From Dactylorhiza incarnata (taxonomy: Eukaryota; Streptophyta; Magnoliopsida; Asparagales; Orchidaceae), in the NCBI GenBank assembly GCA_033032865.1, contig JAWHQI010000262.1, positions 1,116,001 through 1,180,000 on the forward strand: 64,000 nt of DNA, read 5' to 3'. Both the position numbers and the translations under genes were made by a program. The notes beneath the pieces were generated by a model, which searched no databases, was not told where the DNA came from, and saw only the letters and a list, made by a program, of their open reading frames with translations. Below are positions 10,781-22,644 of this stretch, piece after piece. Each line of letters begins with the position of its first letter. The first letter of the stretch is position 1.

Positions 10781-11066
10781 CTGGTCTCGATCCCTTCCTT
10801 GTGAATTCGTGGTCGAATTCTTTTAAGGGGTGGTGGGCACGTGTATGCGTCACCATTTAACCCACTTAAATAACCAGAATGTCCACTTAGGAATGCATTA
10901 TGTGTATGTTTTGGCATTATTGTGGAACATGTGTGTTCCTTACTTGCTCTTTAGGTGTGCTACTAGTCACTAAATTGTCTTTGTCATAATTGTAGGGTAC
11001 TAGAAGTGGTACGGGGCAGTCCCAACCAGACACACTGCCGAGAGTAGTGCAGCAGCTGAGTTGTCT

Positions 11067-12006
11067 ATGCCTCCTCCTTCTGATGAAACAATACGAAGGC
11101 TTGCTGATGCAGTGGTCGCCTTGATCAATGCGCAGCCTCATGTCCATGTGGTGGCCCCAGACCCGGTTGTTGCAGTTGAACCCGTTGTGGATAGATAGGT
11201 ACCAGCAGTACCGGGTGAGGCGCCACGGGCGATAAACCATCACTTGAAACAGTTTCTATGTTTCCATCCTCCCACATTTGAAGGGGTAGGAACGCCAACG
11301 CAAGTTGAGGATTGGCTGTCGCGTGTAAAGCGAACCCTAATGGCTACATAGACGGAGGAAAGGAAGAAGGTAACAATAATTACCTATCTGTTGGATGGAG
11401 AGGCTAGACTGTGGTGGGAAAGCTTGGAAAGTCATAAGTATGCTGGTAGGCTTCTGACGGACATCTCGATGGAAGAGTTCTCGAGAGTGTTCTTAGCAAG
11501 GTATCTCCCTTCTGCGCAGCACATCGATATGGAGAACCAGTTTCAAAGGTTGACGCAATGGAAAAGGATGGTGGATGAGTACCTCCACGAGTTTACGCGA
11601 TTGGGAAGGTATGCGGGCTCTACCTTTGACGATGAAGAGAGAAAGACCAACCGATTTTATGAAGGTCTGTGTGATGATCTGCGGGTGCTGCTGTCAGGCC
11701 CGATGACGCAGGGCTTTCTGACGTTGGTTAATACCGCCAGATCTCTTGAGTGGGACCTGAAGCGGATTCAAACAAACAAGGACCAAGCAGTGACAACGAC
11801 AGAGTTTAAATTACCTAGCTCATCAAAGTCTGGGTCCTGATGATTCAAAAAGAAGCCCAGGTTTTCGGAACCGGCTTCCTCTTCTGCTGCAGGAGTGTCG
11901 ACTGGGCGAGGCCCAATTATTTGCTTTAATTGTGGTAAGCCGGGACACATAGCCCGAGACTGTCATGGAAGTAAAAAGGCAGTTGCGGCTTATGCGATGG
12001 AGAAAG
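11067..12006 (+). pseudogene. gag: Del1 gag remnant with zinc knuckle
   Basis: A likely ATG at 11067 (frame MPPPSDETIRRLADAV) is followed by an in-frame stop near 11197. The central Gag domain continues in 11391-11840 with GEARLWWESL and the FSRVFLARYLP region. A stop near 11838 precedes the zinc knuckle CFNCGKPGHIARDC at about 11932-11973. Order and motifs match chromovirus Gag. The 300 bases between the primer site and 11067 look like untranslated leader. Stops show it is inactive. Confidence 0.88.
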
Positions 12007-12212
12007 GGAAGGCAGCGGAGTCATCTGCATCCCACTACACTCCGGCTCAACTGCGGGTATATAATCTTGTCCAGCAAGAGGCCATTAAGCAAAGCGATGT
12101 CATGACAGGTATGATTTGCTATATAGTATTTATGGCATTCTGTATTTTATAACTTGTGTGTGATTGCCTGTATACCTTGTTTGTACATATTTGGTTTTGT
12201 CCTAATTTGAAA

Positions 12213-14030
12213 CTGCCCTGCGAGTGCTTTATTTGACACTGGAGCTTCACACTCCTTTTTATCGGAGGACTTCACACTGCGTGTTGGAGTGCCTTTGTTC
12301 GTGGCAAAGAACAGACTAGACGTAGTACTGCCAAATGGGTGTCAAATGCATGATGACAGAGTTTGTGTTGTTCAACTGTGGATAGGAAGTCATGAGTTTG
12401 ACTTGGAACCGTCGATGCTGCCGCTATCCGAGTTCGATGTCATCTTTGGCATGGACTGTCTTTCGAAGCAGCGTGCATGCATTGATTGCAACTTGCAGGA
12501 GGTCACGCTAGGGCAAAACACTGAATGCGAGACTACGTTTACGGGATTGCAAGGATCGAGCAATATGTTCATGACTGCTCTCCAAGTAGTCAAGGCGGTT
12601 CGAAAAGGCGCAGAGTTATTCTTCACGGTTTTGGAGACTTTTGAGCCAAAGCCCAGTTTGTGTGATGTCCCGATCGTATCAGAGTTTGCGGATGTGTTAC
12701 CAAAAGATCTTCCTGGGGCTCCACCTCAATGAGAGATAAACTTCACTATTGAGTTATTGCCAGGTGCCAAACCTGTGGCATGCTCACCGTACCGAATTGC
12801 GCCAAAGGAGATGGCCGAGTTAAAGGTTCAGTTGCAAGAATTGCTAGAGCAAGGCTATATACGTCCAAGCTCATCCCCTTGGAGTGCACCGGTCCTCTTT
12901 GTAAAGAAGAAGGACGGCAGCTTGCGTCTATGCATCGACTATCACGAACTGAACAAGTTGACGGAAAAGAATAAGTATGCGATTCCGCGAATCGATGACT
13001 TGTTCGATCAGCTAGTTGGCTCGACTGTATACTCAAAACTAGATTTGAAGTCTGGCTACTACCAGTTGCGAATTTGGGAGTGCGATATACCCAAGACGGC
13101 ATTTAGTACCCGCTATGGGCACTATGAGTTTACTGTGATGCGTTTGGATTGATGAATGCGCCATCAATATTTATGGATCTGATGAATCGCACATTTCGAG
13201 AGTATCTCGACCGATTCGTTATTGTCTTCATAGACGATATTCTGGTCTACTCTCAGTCGGAAGAAGAACATGCAAGTCACTTGCGCATTATATTAGATAC
13301 CCTGCGGTGAAGTCAGCTGTATGTCAAGTTCTCAAAGTGTGAATTTTGGTTGTCCTTTGTGGCATTCCTAGGTCACGTGGTCAGTGGAGAGGGCATTGTA
13401 GTGGATCCTGCAAAGATAAGTGCAATACGGGAGTGGCCTGTATTGACAACAGTGGCGGAAGTCCGGAGTTTCCTAGGACTTGTCGGATACTACAGGAGCT
13501 TTATAGAGAATTTCTCGAAGATAGCTCTGCCTCTCATGATATTGACTAGGAAAGTTGAGAAGTTCGTTTGGTCACCAGAGTGCGCGCGAGCTTTTGAAGA
13601 GCTGAAGAGTTGTCTGACCACGTCGCCAATTCTATGTTCGCCATGTGGTACGGAATGCTTTGAAATCTACAACGATGCGCATGGAGTGGCTTAGGCTGCG
13701 TTCTTCTTCAGAATGGTCAGGTTATTGCTTATGGATCTCGCCAGTTGAAAGTGCATGAGCAGAATTATCCGGTCAACGACTTGGAGTTGGCGGCCGTGAT
13801 TTTTGCTCTGAAGTTGTGGCGGCACTAATTATATGGTGTGAAGGTTGATATCTTTATGGACCATAAGAGGCTAAAATATCTGCTAAATCAGAAAGAACAC
13901 AATATGCGACAACAAAGATGGATGGAGTTCCTGGGGGACTACACTTTCGAAATACACTATACTCCCGGGAAGGGAAATGTCGTCGCAGATGCTTTGAGCC
14001 GGAGGACTTCTGCGCAGGCCACTGGATTCA
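12213..14030 (+). pseudogene. pol: Del1 protease, reverse transcriptase and RNase H remnant
   Basis: Protease: ALFDTGASHSF near 12220-12255 and FDVIFGMDCL near 12435. Reverse transcriptase: [20 protein letters not shown] near 12870-12930, then a one-base loss near 13145 in what should be the MPFGL motif, restored in another frame with active-site [12 protein letters not shown] near 13220-13255. RNase H: a [11 protein letters not shown] segment near 13650, a TDHK-like MDHKRLKYLL near 13857 and [15 protein letters not shown] near 13960-14005. Between 12110 and 12210 lies about 100 bases of non-coding sequence not seen in the matching Del2 frame. Several stops and at least two frameshifts are present. 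Confidence 0.9.
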
Positions 14031-15400
14031 GATGTATGATCCACATCTGATCAGTGACTTGGAAGCCTTGGAGATTTCCTGTATGGAGAACAGTTCTAGT
14101 GCGAGTGCGTGCTTGAACTGGACGGAGGTGCAATACGACCTCGTAGACAGAATACGACAGGCCCTGGATCTTGATTCGAGCATGCAATGCTATTTGGCAG
14201 AGTCTGAAGTTGGGTCTGTTGCAGAGTTTGTGTTGGACGACGGTCTGATGTGGAAAGACCGTCGGTTGTGCGTCCCAAATGCGGGTAAATTGCGAGAAGA
14301 ATTGAAGTACGAAGCACATTTTTCAAAGTACTCAATTCACCCAGGAAACACAAAGATGTTCGAAGACATGAAAAAGCTGTTTTGGTGGCTAAGTCTGAAG
14401 AAAGACATCGCCTTGTACGTGGCAAAATGCAAAACTTGCGCACTTGTGAAGGCAGAATGTCAGAAACCTGGTGGGTTCCTGAAGTCGTTGTCAGTACCGG
14501 AATGGAAATTTGACGATATTTCTATGGATTTCAAACCGGAGGGACGATCATTTGCCGAGATCTTAGAGTGGGAATGATGCGGTATGGGTGATCGTGGATC
14601 GCTTAATGAAGGTAACCCACTTTATTCCAAACCGAAGGGACGATTCAGTAGAAAGGTTGGCAAAGCTATATGTTGATAGCATTGTATGATTGCACGGTGT
14701 GCCCCGTAGCATCGTCAGTGACCGAGATGGGCGCTTTACTTCGAAAGATTGGAGGCTAATCCACTAGTTGTTGGGTACAAAGTTGAAGTTTAGTACTGCC
14801 TTCCACCCTCAAACGGATGGATAGACTGAACGTACGAACAGAACTCTGGAGGACATGCTCCGTATGTGCGTCCTGGATTTCGGTAAGAAGTGGGAAGATC
14901 ATCTTTTTATGATCGAGTTCGCTTATAATAACAGCTATCAGGAAAGTTTAAAGATGGCGCCCTTCGAGGCCCTCTATGGTAGAGCTTGTCGTACTCCCTT
15001 AGCTTGGCCGGAGATAGGTGAAACGAAGCTGTTTAAGCGAAAAGAAGTCGAAGAGGCAAATTCAGTTATTCAGACGATACGGGAGAGATTGTTGATTGCA
15101 CAAGATAGGTAGGCGAAATACTACAATGCCAAGCACATAAACGTCGAGTTCGCCGTGGGCGACTGGGTTTACCTAAAGATCAAACCTTTCAAGGGTGTAT
15201 CCAGGATTCGATGCTTGAAAAAACTGAGACCGAGGTACCTTGGACCGTTTGAGATTCTGGAGCGTGTTGGCGAAGCTGCCTATTGGCTCGCTCTTTCAAA
15301 AGAGTTGAGCGGACTACATGATGTGTTTCAGATCTCTGTGCTGCGGAAAGCTATGCCAGAGCCTAGCTAGGTCCTGGTAAAGAATCTGGTGTCGGTCGAT
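14031..15400 (+). pseudogene. int: Del1 integrase remnant
   Basis: The HHCC zinc-binding N-terminus is visible (YSIHPGNTKM and [11 protein letters not shown], about 14320-14460). The catalytic core is partly lost: KFDDISMDF near 14508 is followed by a frame disruption where Del2 has [14 protein letters not shown]. The third catalytic region TMEDML-like [20 protein letters not shown] lies near 14848. Then come [17 protein letters not shown] and a GPFEILERVGEAAY segment at 15155-15370. Stops occur near 14577, 14825 and 15110. Confidence 0.88.
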
Positions 15401-15573
15401 GATGAGCTGAAGACGTTGGTCTCGCCTATTTGCATCAAAGACACTAATGTCAGTCAGTTGCGGAATAAAATGATCTGAATGGTCAAAGTCCGCTGGAACT
15501 ACTGCGGTCGTGAGGAGCTTTCATGGGAGCGGGAGAAAAACATGCGGGATGAGTTTCTCGAATTGTTCCGTTG
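15401..15573 (+). pseudogene. Del1 chromodomain-like tail
   Basis: The last segment reads LRNKMI, a stop, then [19 protein letters not shown], ending at a TGA at 15571. The VKVxW...EExxWE pattern is the shortened chromodomain of Tekay/Del-type elements. It is 66 bases from the purine tract. Confidence 0.7.
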
Positions 15574-15639
15574 AGGTACAAGTTATGTTTTGTATCTCTT
15601 GTTCCTTTGCACTGTTCAAATTTTGGGATGAAATTTCTT

Positions 15640-15654
15640 AAAGGAGGGGAGATT
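15640..15654 (+). promoter_or_regulatory. Del1 polypurine tract
   Basis: AAAGGAGGGGAGAT directly precedes the 3' LTR. It follows the conserved GGGATGAAATTTCTTA stretch also seen before the LTRs of Del2 and Del3. Confidence 0.88.
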
Positions 15655-17732
15655 TGTAACACCTCAATTTCCAGTGCACTAAAATCAACAAATCGTTAAG
15701 TCTTAAAGCTAACGCCAGCGTTAGCACTAATGCCAGGCGTTAGCCTAGGACTTAGTGTCGGTAATTTCTCGAGAAATCAAAAATAAGAGAATTACATTTC
15801 TCGAGAAATAGAGAATTACATTTCGCGAGAAATCAAAGCAAGAGAATTGCATTCTCGAGAAATTACAAGGCTGAAGACTAACGTCAGCATTGCGACTAAC
15901 ACCCGGCGTTAGACCTAGACGTTCGTTGAACGCAGCCAGCTGTTCATCGAACACAGTCAGCCATTCGTCGAACGCAATTTTCTAGCCGTTCATCGAATGA
16001 AGCTAGCCGTTCGTCGAACGCAGTTTTCTTGCCATTCGTCGAACGCAGCCAACTATTAATCGAATGTAGGCTTCAGGCGGTTCGTCGAACGTAGGATGTA
16101 GAGAGTTCGTCGAACGCAGGTTATAGAGAGTTCGTCGAACGCAGCTTCAAAGAGTTCGTCGAACGCCGATCGTCGAACGTCGTCGAGCCTTAAGCGGCTG
16201 TGGATAAACTCAGCCACCGCTTTAAGGGCTAACGCCCAGCATTAGGTGCTAATGATGGCTTTAGCTATGAAAATATAAAAGGTAGCCAAATTCAGTTTCC
16301 CTTCTCATTTTCTGATTCGACTCTCATTCCAAAGGCAGAGAACTTGTGATTTCTGATGGAAGGAGGTCTTTTTGAGCTAGTCTTTTGCTCGTGTTGAGAG
16401 CAAATCCGTGGGGGAGATTTCTTGCGTGTTTGTCATCGTTGATCCAGTGGAAAGGAAGTTGTTTCAAAGTGTCCATCAGAGTTCCTCTCAGATCTATTGC
16501 ACCGAAATGAGCGTCGAGGGTAACGATTCTCCTTCTTCATCTCTGGACACGTTTGTCATTTGATTTGCATAGTAGTAGGCAGATTTCCACTAATGAGTGG
16601 ATAGATTTCTGCCAACGGGTCGATGTTATCCCCGTAGAAATTGCATATAGAGTCCAGAATGATAGTACGGACGTAGGCATACTGTGTGAAGCCCATCTGG
16701 ACAGGTTGGTCTGGATTGGTGATGTTGATATGCTATATTGCATTCCGGAGAAGACTCCGTGTATGTTTTTGGGTTCTGTGTGCTGTGTTGTGCTGCAAGG
16801 AGTCCTGGAGGTTACCCTCAGGAATACTCGAAAAGGGCTAACAGAAATGTGTTCTGTTGGCTAACGCCCGGCGCTAGTTCTAACGCTGGCGCTAGTGCCA
16901 GTGATCCGTGAGATTGCTTAGGGCACTTGAAAATGGCCCCTGAGGCTGAAGAGATGACCATGTGTGGTTAAGGTTGACGGGCACAAGGGGAAGCCAAACC
17001 CATGTCAGGCTTAGGTGAATCCTGACGTTTATGAGCGCGGGCACAAGATGAACTGAACCCGGGGTAGGCATAGTTGAATCCTGCCATCTAGCTCATAATG
17101 TACATCCAAATTGAAAAAGGACTTGTGGATGTCGTGCCGTGAGTGCACAAGGCGTGTGACTTGACGTCATCGTATGCTGAATGTTTCTATGCGATGCTTA
17201 GATGCACCTGTGAAATATATATACTGCTATTGCTTGCTTGTAGGGAAGGAGCACCACCGCCCCGAGCATGGGGTGGGGCGCTTATATTCTGGGTCAGCTA
17301 AAGATGGCCGGTTACTTCTTTTCCCACCATATGGTGGATTTGTTTGTACAGGTCCTGGCGAGACTAGAGGAAAATAGTGGGCTGAAGTCTCTGCTGTTGT
17401 GCTGAGCTGGCCCTCGAAGTCCAAGTTATTATGTTTACTGTTTTCACGTGTGGCCGGCCTGCGTGCCGATGTTTGTAAGCCAACTAGTAGACAAGCATTG
17501 TAAGAAACAAACTATGTTGTAATGTCATTATTAGTCACAAATATGGACATGTGTTGAACTAGTTTTACTTTAATAAAATAAATGCTTCCGTTGTACGACT
17601 CTGTTTGCTGAGATAGTTATGTTCTTAACTGTTTAAAACTAATTACGTAACGCGCTCTTCTGTTCGTTTAATAAGGCGTGGGGTCCCGACCGAACCTACT
17701 ACTATATTCTATGTAATAGGGTGGGTGTTACA
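15655..17732 (+). repeat. Del1 3' LTR (2078 bp)
   Basis: Direct repeat of 8649-10765, starting TGTAACACC and ending GGTGTTACA, followed by TTTTC. It has the same palindrome families and a TATA box at 16274. Point differences and small indels from the 5' copy are frequent throughout. Confidence 0.95.
16274..16281 (+). promoter_or_regulatory. TATA box of the Del1 3' LTR
   Basis: TATAAAAG at the position equivalent to 9289. It could drive readthrough transcription into the Sire1 env-like remnant. Confidence 0.6.
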
Positions 17733-17737
17733 TTTTC

Positions 17738-20283
17738 CAGGACATTCTTAAACTCTTTTAAGAACAGCAGTTGAAGAAGTTCATGACTACAAGGATAATG
17801 CTTCCAGTTGCTGAGATAAAGGAATGGGTACACACTATTCAGTAACTGAATTCAACAACCATCTCAAGTACTATTTCAGGAAACCAGGTTCCTTTTTTTC
17901 TAGAGATTTTAACAGATGTTTTTGGTTTGATAAATGGTGATGATGATTTAGATATCACCTATGATGAGTTTAATGTTGAATTGGATAAAATGGGTCACTC
18001 CAGTGGAAACCCTAATCATCTTTTGAAAAAGAATTTGTCTATTGAATACAAATTCTTAGCTGACATTGTTGGAAAGGTTTTGTCGGGCAAAACCTCTGCT
18101 CATGTTTATATTACATGACACCAATTTCTGTTGATGGTGTCCTTAGTAGAAAAGAAGCAGGTAAATTGGGGATTGATTCTCTTTGAATCAATCAAGAAGA
18201 AGCAAAGCAAATTGAGTGTTTGCTATGGCAGGGTCTTAGGCATTATTCTTCAAGAGAAATGCCCAGAGCTGTTGGTGTCACCAACAGTCCTTATCAATGC
18301 AAGCAAGAGGCTAACTCCAGCTCTCTTTGGTAAATGGGAGAGAGTGATTCCCAAAAGGAGTTCAAGGGCAGAAACTTCCAGACAAGCTTTTGAAAGCACA
18401 AGGACTAATACAGTCACTCCCTCAACCCTTCCCGAAGTTCCTCTTTCTGAATCCTCCACTCCTATCCCTTCTCAAGCTCTTCAGAACATTACTACTAAAG
18501 AAGTTCCTCCTTCAAATGCTCTCATAGACACTCCTTCATCATTGCTTTCTTCTCTACCTCTCCAAAAAAATCAGTCTGCAGAGTTTCCATCATTCATTTG
18601 ACCTTTTGTCTCCTCAACATACTCCACCTCAATCACCCATCCATGAAGACATTCATCCACCCATCTCAGATGGTACAAACATCTTCCTACCCTCCTTAGT
18701 GTGCACCAATCAGGCTCACACCTCTATTCCCTCATCTTCTATTCCAATATCCTCTTCTTCTCAGCATACATCTGACTTTGTGTATGTTGATTTCTCTTTC
18801 ATTGCTGATTAAATTTTCAACCATATCTCTCCTAGGCTGACAACTCTTCTAGATGAAAAGTTTGCTCCAGTTCTTCAAGCCATATCTGAACTCTCTTCTA
18901 AGCTTGTTTCCTTCCCTACCTCCTCATCATTTGTCCCTTCTTCTAGGGGCCTTGATTCAGGTCTCCCTGAAACTAGGCAGGGGGAGATGCTTAATGAAGA
19001 AGATCCAATTGATGCAGATTCATATATGTTTATTGATGCAGTTATTACAGATTCAGTTGCAGCTTCATAATTAATTATTCCAGTTATAGATTCAGTGAAT
19101 AATGTTTCTATTAGTCCTTCAGTAGATATTCTTTCTTTGTTATCAAGATTAAATTCAGTTTTCAGTTATCTGCCTAAGCCTCAAGTCAGTTCAAAGGCTA
19201 TAGTTCCTTATTCAGCTCCAATAGATTCAGCTCGGCTGAAGCAAATAATCAAGAGTATTCCAGTTCCAGTTCAGGTTCCAATTGCAGGTGCAGTTACTGA
19301 AGAAGTTGGCTTGGTGAATTCACATCCAACATTTGTTTTTAATGAATCCCCCCTATCTCCTCCATCTTTGGTGTATGATGATTCTCCTCTACCAGAGGAT
19401 ATTGAACAAGAATTTGATATTGCTCTTAAAGATATTGATGTCTTATATGATAACCCTGCTCAGCTTTCTGATAATGATGATGATAATGATGATTCTGATG
19501 ATTCATATTCAAAATATTCAAAGAAAAGGAAATCCAGAAGCAAAGCAAAGGCTGCTCCAAAACCTCCATCTTCTATTAATGATACTCCTTATTACATTAT
19601 GAATAACATCACTCTTACCAAAGATTTTCCAGCTTGGATGAGATTCCCAAGAAATGAGAATAACAGGAGAAAGAAAATGAAGAAAACTTGTTTCTACTCT
19701 GATAAGCCAGTCAAGTTTCATCCTCCTCTTCTCAGAATTCTTCCCCTCAGTAATCAAGAAGATCAGGAGAAAGTCATAAAAGATCTAGTGGCTCTTATAG
19801 TTCAAGATCAGCTAGAGCTCCTCCCTCAGGATCTGCTAGACCTCCTTCCTCAGTTTATAAATATCATGTCTCTGATGGTTCCTTGCATAGGAAAAGAAAT
19901 TTTCAAGATCTTCAATCTTCATTTCAGTCTAGTGATTATGATGAAAGGCCTCATCTCCTATTAATCCAGATTCAGAAAATAATGCTTACATGGCTAGATA
20001 CAGAGAAACTATTCCTACTGCTCAGATTAATAAAGCCAAAGCAGAAGGAAAAGATTACTCTCAGTATACAATTATGTCTGAATTCAGAAGACAAGAATTT
20101 GAAAGATACATATCATGGCATCTCTTCAATGCTGAAGATTATCTAAGGTTGTACCCAGCAGTAGTGGTTCCTCATGCTTCATCTCAAACACTGCTGGGAG
20201 CTAATGACCTCTATATGAGCAAAAGAGAATCTGAAAATCCAAACAGAGAAATCATATTCAGGCCATCTTCAAAGAAAGATTAA
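17738..20283 (+). pseudogene. Sire1 env-like post-pol frame (decayed)
   Basis: Continues the frame opened at 8555. Longest open pieces are 17927-18118, 18131-18601, 19095-19964 and 19990-20283. The region IEYKFLADIVGKVL then FGKWERVIPK aligns with LPDIIGKALL and LGLWEKVIPK in Sire2 on the other strand. The middle is rich in Ser/Pro, then an Asp-rich run (DNDDDNDDSDDS) and a Lys/Arg stretch (KKRKSRSKAKA). The C-terminus ends IIFRPSSKKD at 20283. I see no clear signal peptide or transmembrane segment in this decayed copy, so the env-like label rests on position after pol and comparison with Sireviruses. Its function is unknown. Confidence 0.7.
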
Positions 20284-20457
20284 AGCTTCTGATTGTTTGG
20301 TTTTGCTATTTTTCTGCTTACAGTGTAAAGCTTTCTAAACTCAGAGTACTATATTTTCTATCTGCTGAAATGAAATTTAATTTCTGTCAGATATATATGC
20401 TCTATGTTTATTGTTGTTTGTTTTTTTATTGTATTTTGTCAAATAGTATCCTAACCC

Positions 20458-20471
20458 AAATAGGGGGAGAT
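20458..20471 (+). promoter_or_regulatory. Sire1 polypurine tract
   Basis: AAATAGGGGGAGAT immediately before TGTTGGAAC, the usual junction of Sirevirus 3' LTRs. Confidence 0.88.
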
Positions 20472-20613
20472 TGTTGGAACAACCCTGTTACTAATTTGGT
20501 CTAGGATCTCTATCTGTGATTAGGACTCAAGTTGACCCCATTGTATAGTCTTAGGGTCAATGCCTAAGCTTGTCTGAGTTAGCTAGAACTTAGGAAAATT
20601 CCATGTTTCTTTG

Positions 20614-20885
20614 TTCGACGAACATCTTTCTGCGTTCGATGAACTCCTTCCTATGTTCGACGAACGTCGTGTATCAGTTCGACGAACTTGTTCTCCAGCT
20701 CGACGAATTCAGTCATTCAAGCCAGTTTTGTAGATTTTATCATTCAGTTCGACGAACTCCAGATTGAGATCGACGAACTCAGCTTTCTGTTCGATGAATG
20801 AGTAACTAAGTCTTCAGTTCGATGAACTCATCTTTCTGTTCGACGAACTCAGCTTTCTGTTCGACGAAATTCCTTTTGAGCTTGA
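20614..20885 (+). repeat. GTTCGACGAAC palindrome array in the Sire1 LTR
   Basis: About thirteen copies of GTTCGACGAAC and one-base variants at irregular 15-30 base spacing, in the first fifth of the LTR (U3). It is the reverse-complement form of the Del1 palindrome GTTCGTCGAAC. Confidence 0.85.
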
Positions 20886-21944
20886 CAAAATCTGAAGAAT
20901 CAGTTATCTATTTTCTCTCAACACAGATCGACTATTCAGCAACGGATCTATTCATATATTTGGACTTATTCATTTTCAGATAAGTCAAGATTTAATCTTT
21001 CCTTTTAATATTCCTTTCTATGCTCTTCTTTCGAGAAGCTAGCCGTTGACATATTTTGGAAAAGGAAGCTTTTCATAGAAAAGGAATTAAAGCTTTTCAT
21101 GGAAAAGTTGTCTTTATAGTTCCAAGAAAGATTTATTTTAGATTATTCTATTCCTTATCAGAAGATTTTAATTTTCAAATCAGATTATATATCTAATGAA
21201 AAAGGATAAATAAAACATAGAAGATTAGAGAAGACAAGATATATTCAAGAAGATATACAGATATAATAGATACTTGTGAAATTCTCAGACAGACAAGAAA
21301 CATACAGAGATCTTCATCAACAGCATCATCTTCTTTCTCTAAGAAAAACAAAAATCTTCTCTCAAATTCATCTGATGGTTCTTAATCTTCAAGAGCAATA
21401 ATAATCTTAGAAACATCTTCACTCAGATTCATCTGCTATCAAGGAAGATATTTTATATCCAAGAGAAAGCTCCATCCAACAGTCAATAAATTCTATTAGA
21501 CAGGGGGAGCTATACAACAACAGCAATCCACTAGTCTTCTCTCAGATCTTATTGAGAAGAGAAGAACTTCATAAACTTTTTGTTTATCCCTTTTTACCCC
21601 CATCTTGTACAGGTTTCTAACTCCCTTCAAAAGTTAACCTTTGGTGGCAGGGCACCTGATCAGAAACATGTGATTTGGTTTGAGCACCTGATTAAAAGCT
21701 CAGTGGTGTTAGGGAACCTGATCAAAAACCTAAGTGGATTCCTACCAAGGGTGGTAGAAGAGTAGATGTACCCAGGTTGATTGGGGAACTACTATAGAAC
21801 CTTGTGTTTTTGCTGTGGTAGTGTTTTTCCTTCTGTATTATGCTGTGTTTATTTTTTTGTTTTTATAATCACTCAATTACACATACATATATCATTATTT
21901 TAATTTCGCTATAAAATAAGTTAAAACTTTTAATACTCTATTCA

Positions 21945-21965
21945 CCCCCCCCCCCCCCCCCCCCC
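21945..21965 (+). repeat. Poly-C tract (21 C) in the Sire1 LTR
   Basis: Uninterrupted Cs between ATTCA and TCTAG. Sirevirus LTRs usually have 6-9 Cs here, so the tract looks expanded. Tract length is prone to polymerase and assembly error. Confidence 0.85.
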
Positions 21966-21984
21966 TCTAGAGAAAATCTAAGAT

Positions 21985-22644
21985 CTAATACCTCACTTTC
22001 ACACCTGGAGCACCTGGAGAAACAGGAAACTCCACCAGAACTTCCTTAGTAGCATCTTCATGACCACCATCTGACCTACTTCCTTGTAACTCAATAGAAG
22101 AACTACCCTTGTATGATGTCAACTCATCAAATACCACATCCCTTGAAACCACAGCTCTCTGTGTCTCTGGATTCATGCATCTCTAGCCCTTCTTCCGGTC
22201 ATCATAACCGACGAAGACTAGCTTTCTTGCTTTCGCATCTAGCTTCGTTCTAAGAGAATCTGGGACATGCACGTAGCAGGTAGATCCAAACACTCGAAGG
22301 TGTTCCACCAAAGGCTTTTCCATAAACATCAAATCATTAGGGGTCTTCATGTTGATAGGACTTATAGGCATCCGATTGTTGACATAAGTTGCACAAGACA
22401 TTCCCTCTGCTCAGAAAGACATTGGGATATTCTTGGCATGAAGCCAACATTTGCAGGTCTCCGTCAGATGATGGATCTTCCTCTCTGCAACTCCATTCTG
22501 TTGTGGAGTGTGAGCACAAGGAAGCTCTCCCCGGATGCCATGCTTCCTACAGAAGTTAAAGAACACATTTGAGGTGAACTCCCCTCCATTGTCGGTTCTA
22601 AACTTCTTGATCCATAGATTAAGCGGACCTTCCACCAACTCCTT
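21985..22644 (-). pseudogene. int: Copia integrase fragment (different element)
   Basis: The minus strand reads an integrase core and C-terminal region: KKFRTDNGGEFTSNVF, HTPQQNGVAERK, PNDLMFMEKPLVEHLRVFG, VFVGYDDRKKG, one stop, then MNPETQRAVVSRDVVFDE. Reading is otherwise good. RTDNGGEF and QQNGVAER are copia integrase motifs around catalytic D and E. The fragment is cut by the Sire1 LTR on one side and by Del2 at 22645 on the other. The motif style differs from Sire1, so it is a separate copia element, probably the target into which the others inserted. Confidence 0.88.

Larger units (their letters stand above)
8649..17732 (+). mobile_element. Del1: complete, inactive Ty3-gypsy chromovirus-like element
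   Basis: LTRs at 8649-10765 and 15655-17732, both starting TGTAA and ending GTTACA, with TTTTC duplicated at 8644-8648 and 17733-17737. The internal part has a TGGTATCAG primer site, Gag with zinc knuckle, protease, reverse transcriptase, RNase H, integrase and a short chromodomain-like tail, then the purine tract AAAGGAGGGGAGAT. The order RT-RNase H-integrase is Ty3/gypsy. The tail and long LTRs suggest the Tekay/Del branch (inference). All reading frames are interrupted. The LTRs are visibly more diverged than those of GypB, so this insertion is older. Confidence 0.95.
4771..21990 (+). mobile_element. Sire1: Sirevirus-like Ty1/copia element, 5' part missing
   Basis: Two segments, 4771-8648 and 17738-about 21990, are separated by Del1. 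Removing Del1 and one TTTTC copy rejoins them. Seen in order: gag-protease linker, integrase, reverse transcriptase, RNase H, a spacer with TTCGTCGAACG repeats, an env-like frame, an AGGGGGAGA tract and a 3' LTR starting TGTTGGAAC. Copia order (integrase before reverse transcriptase) plus a post-pol env-like frame and the AGGGGGAG tract point to the Sirevirus lineage. The 5' LTR and gag presumably lie beyond GypA, left of the window. Many stops and frameshifts show it is dead. Confidence 0.85.
20472..21990 (+). repeat. Sire1 3' LTR (right end approximate)
   Basis: Starts TGTTGGAACAACC after the purine tract. Near its end it has ACTCTATTCA, 21 Cs and TCTAG, as in Sirevirus LTRs. The exact end is unclear because no terminal CCAACA is seen; a minus-strand copia frame begins near 21985. 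No gene is visible in 20284-21984. Confidence 0.8.

Noticed and set aside
12110..12215. Possible intron in Del1 (CAG-GTATGA donor-like site between gag and protease)
   Set aside because: No acceptor AG precedes the protease reading frame at the right place. The extra 100 bases are more simply an insertion or decay.
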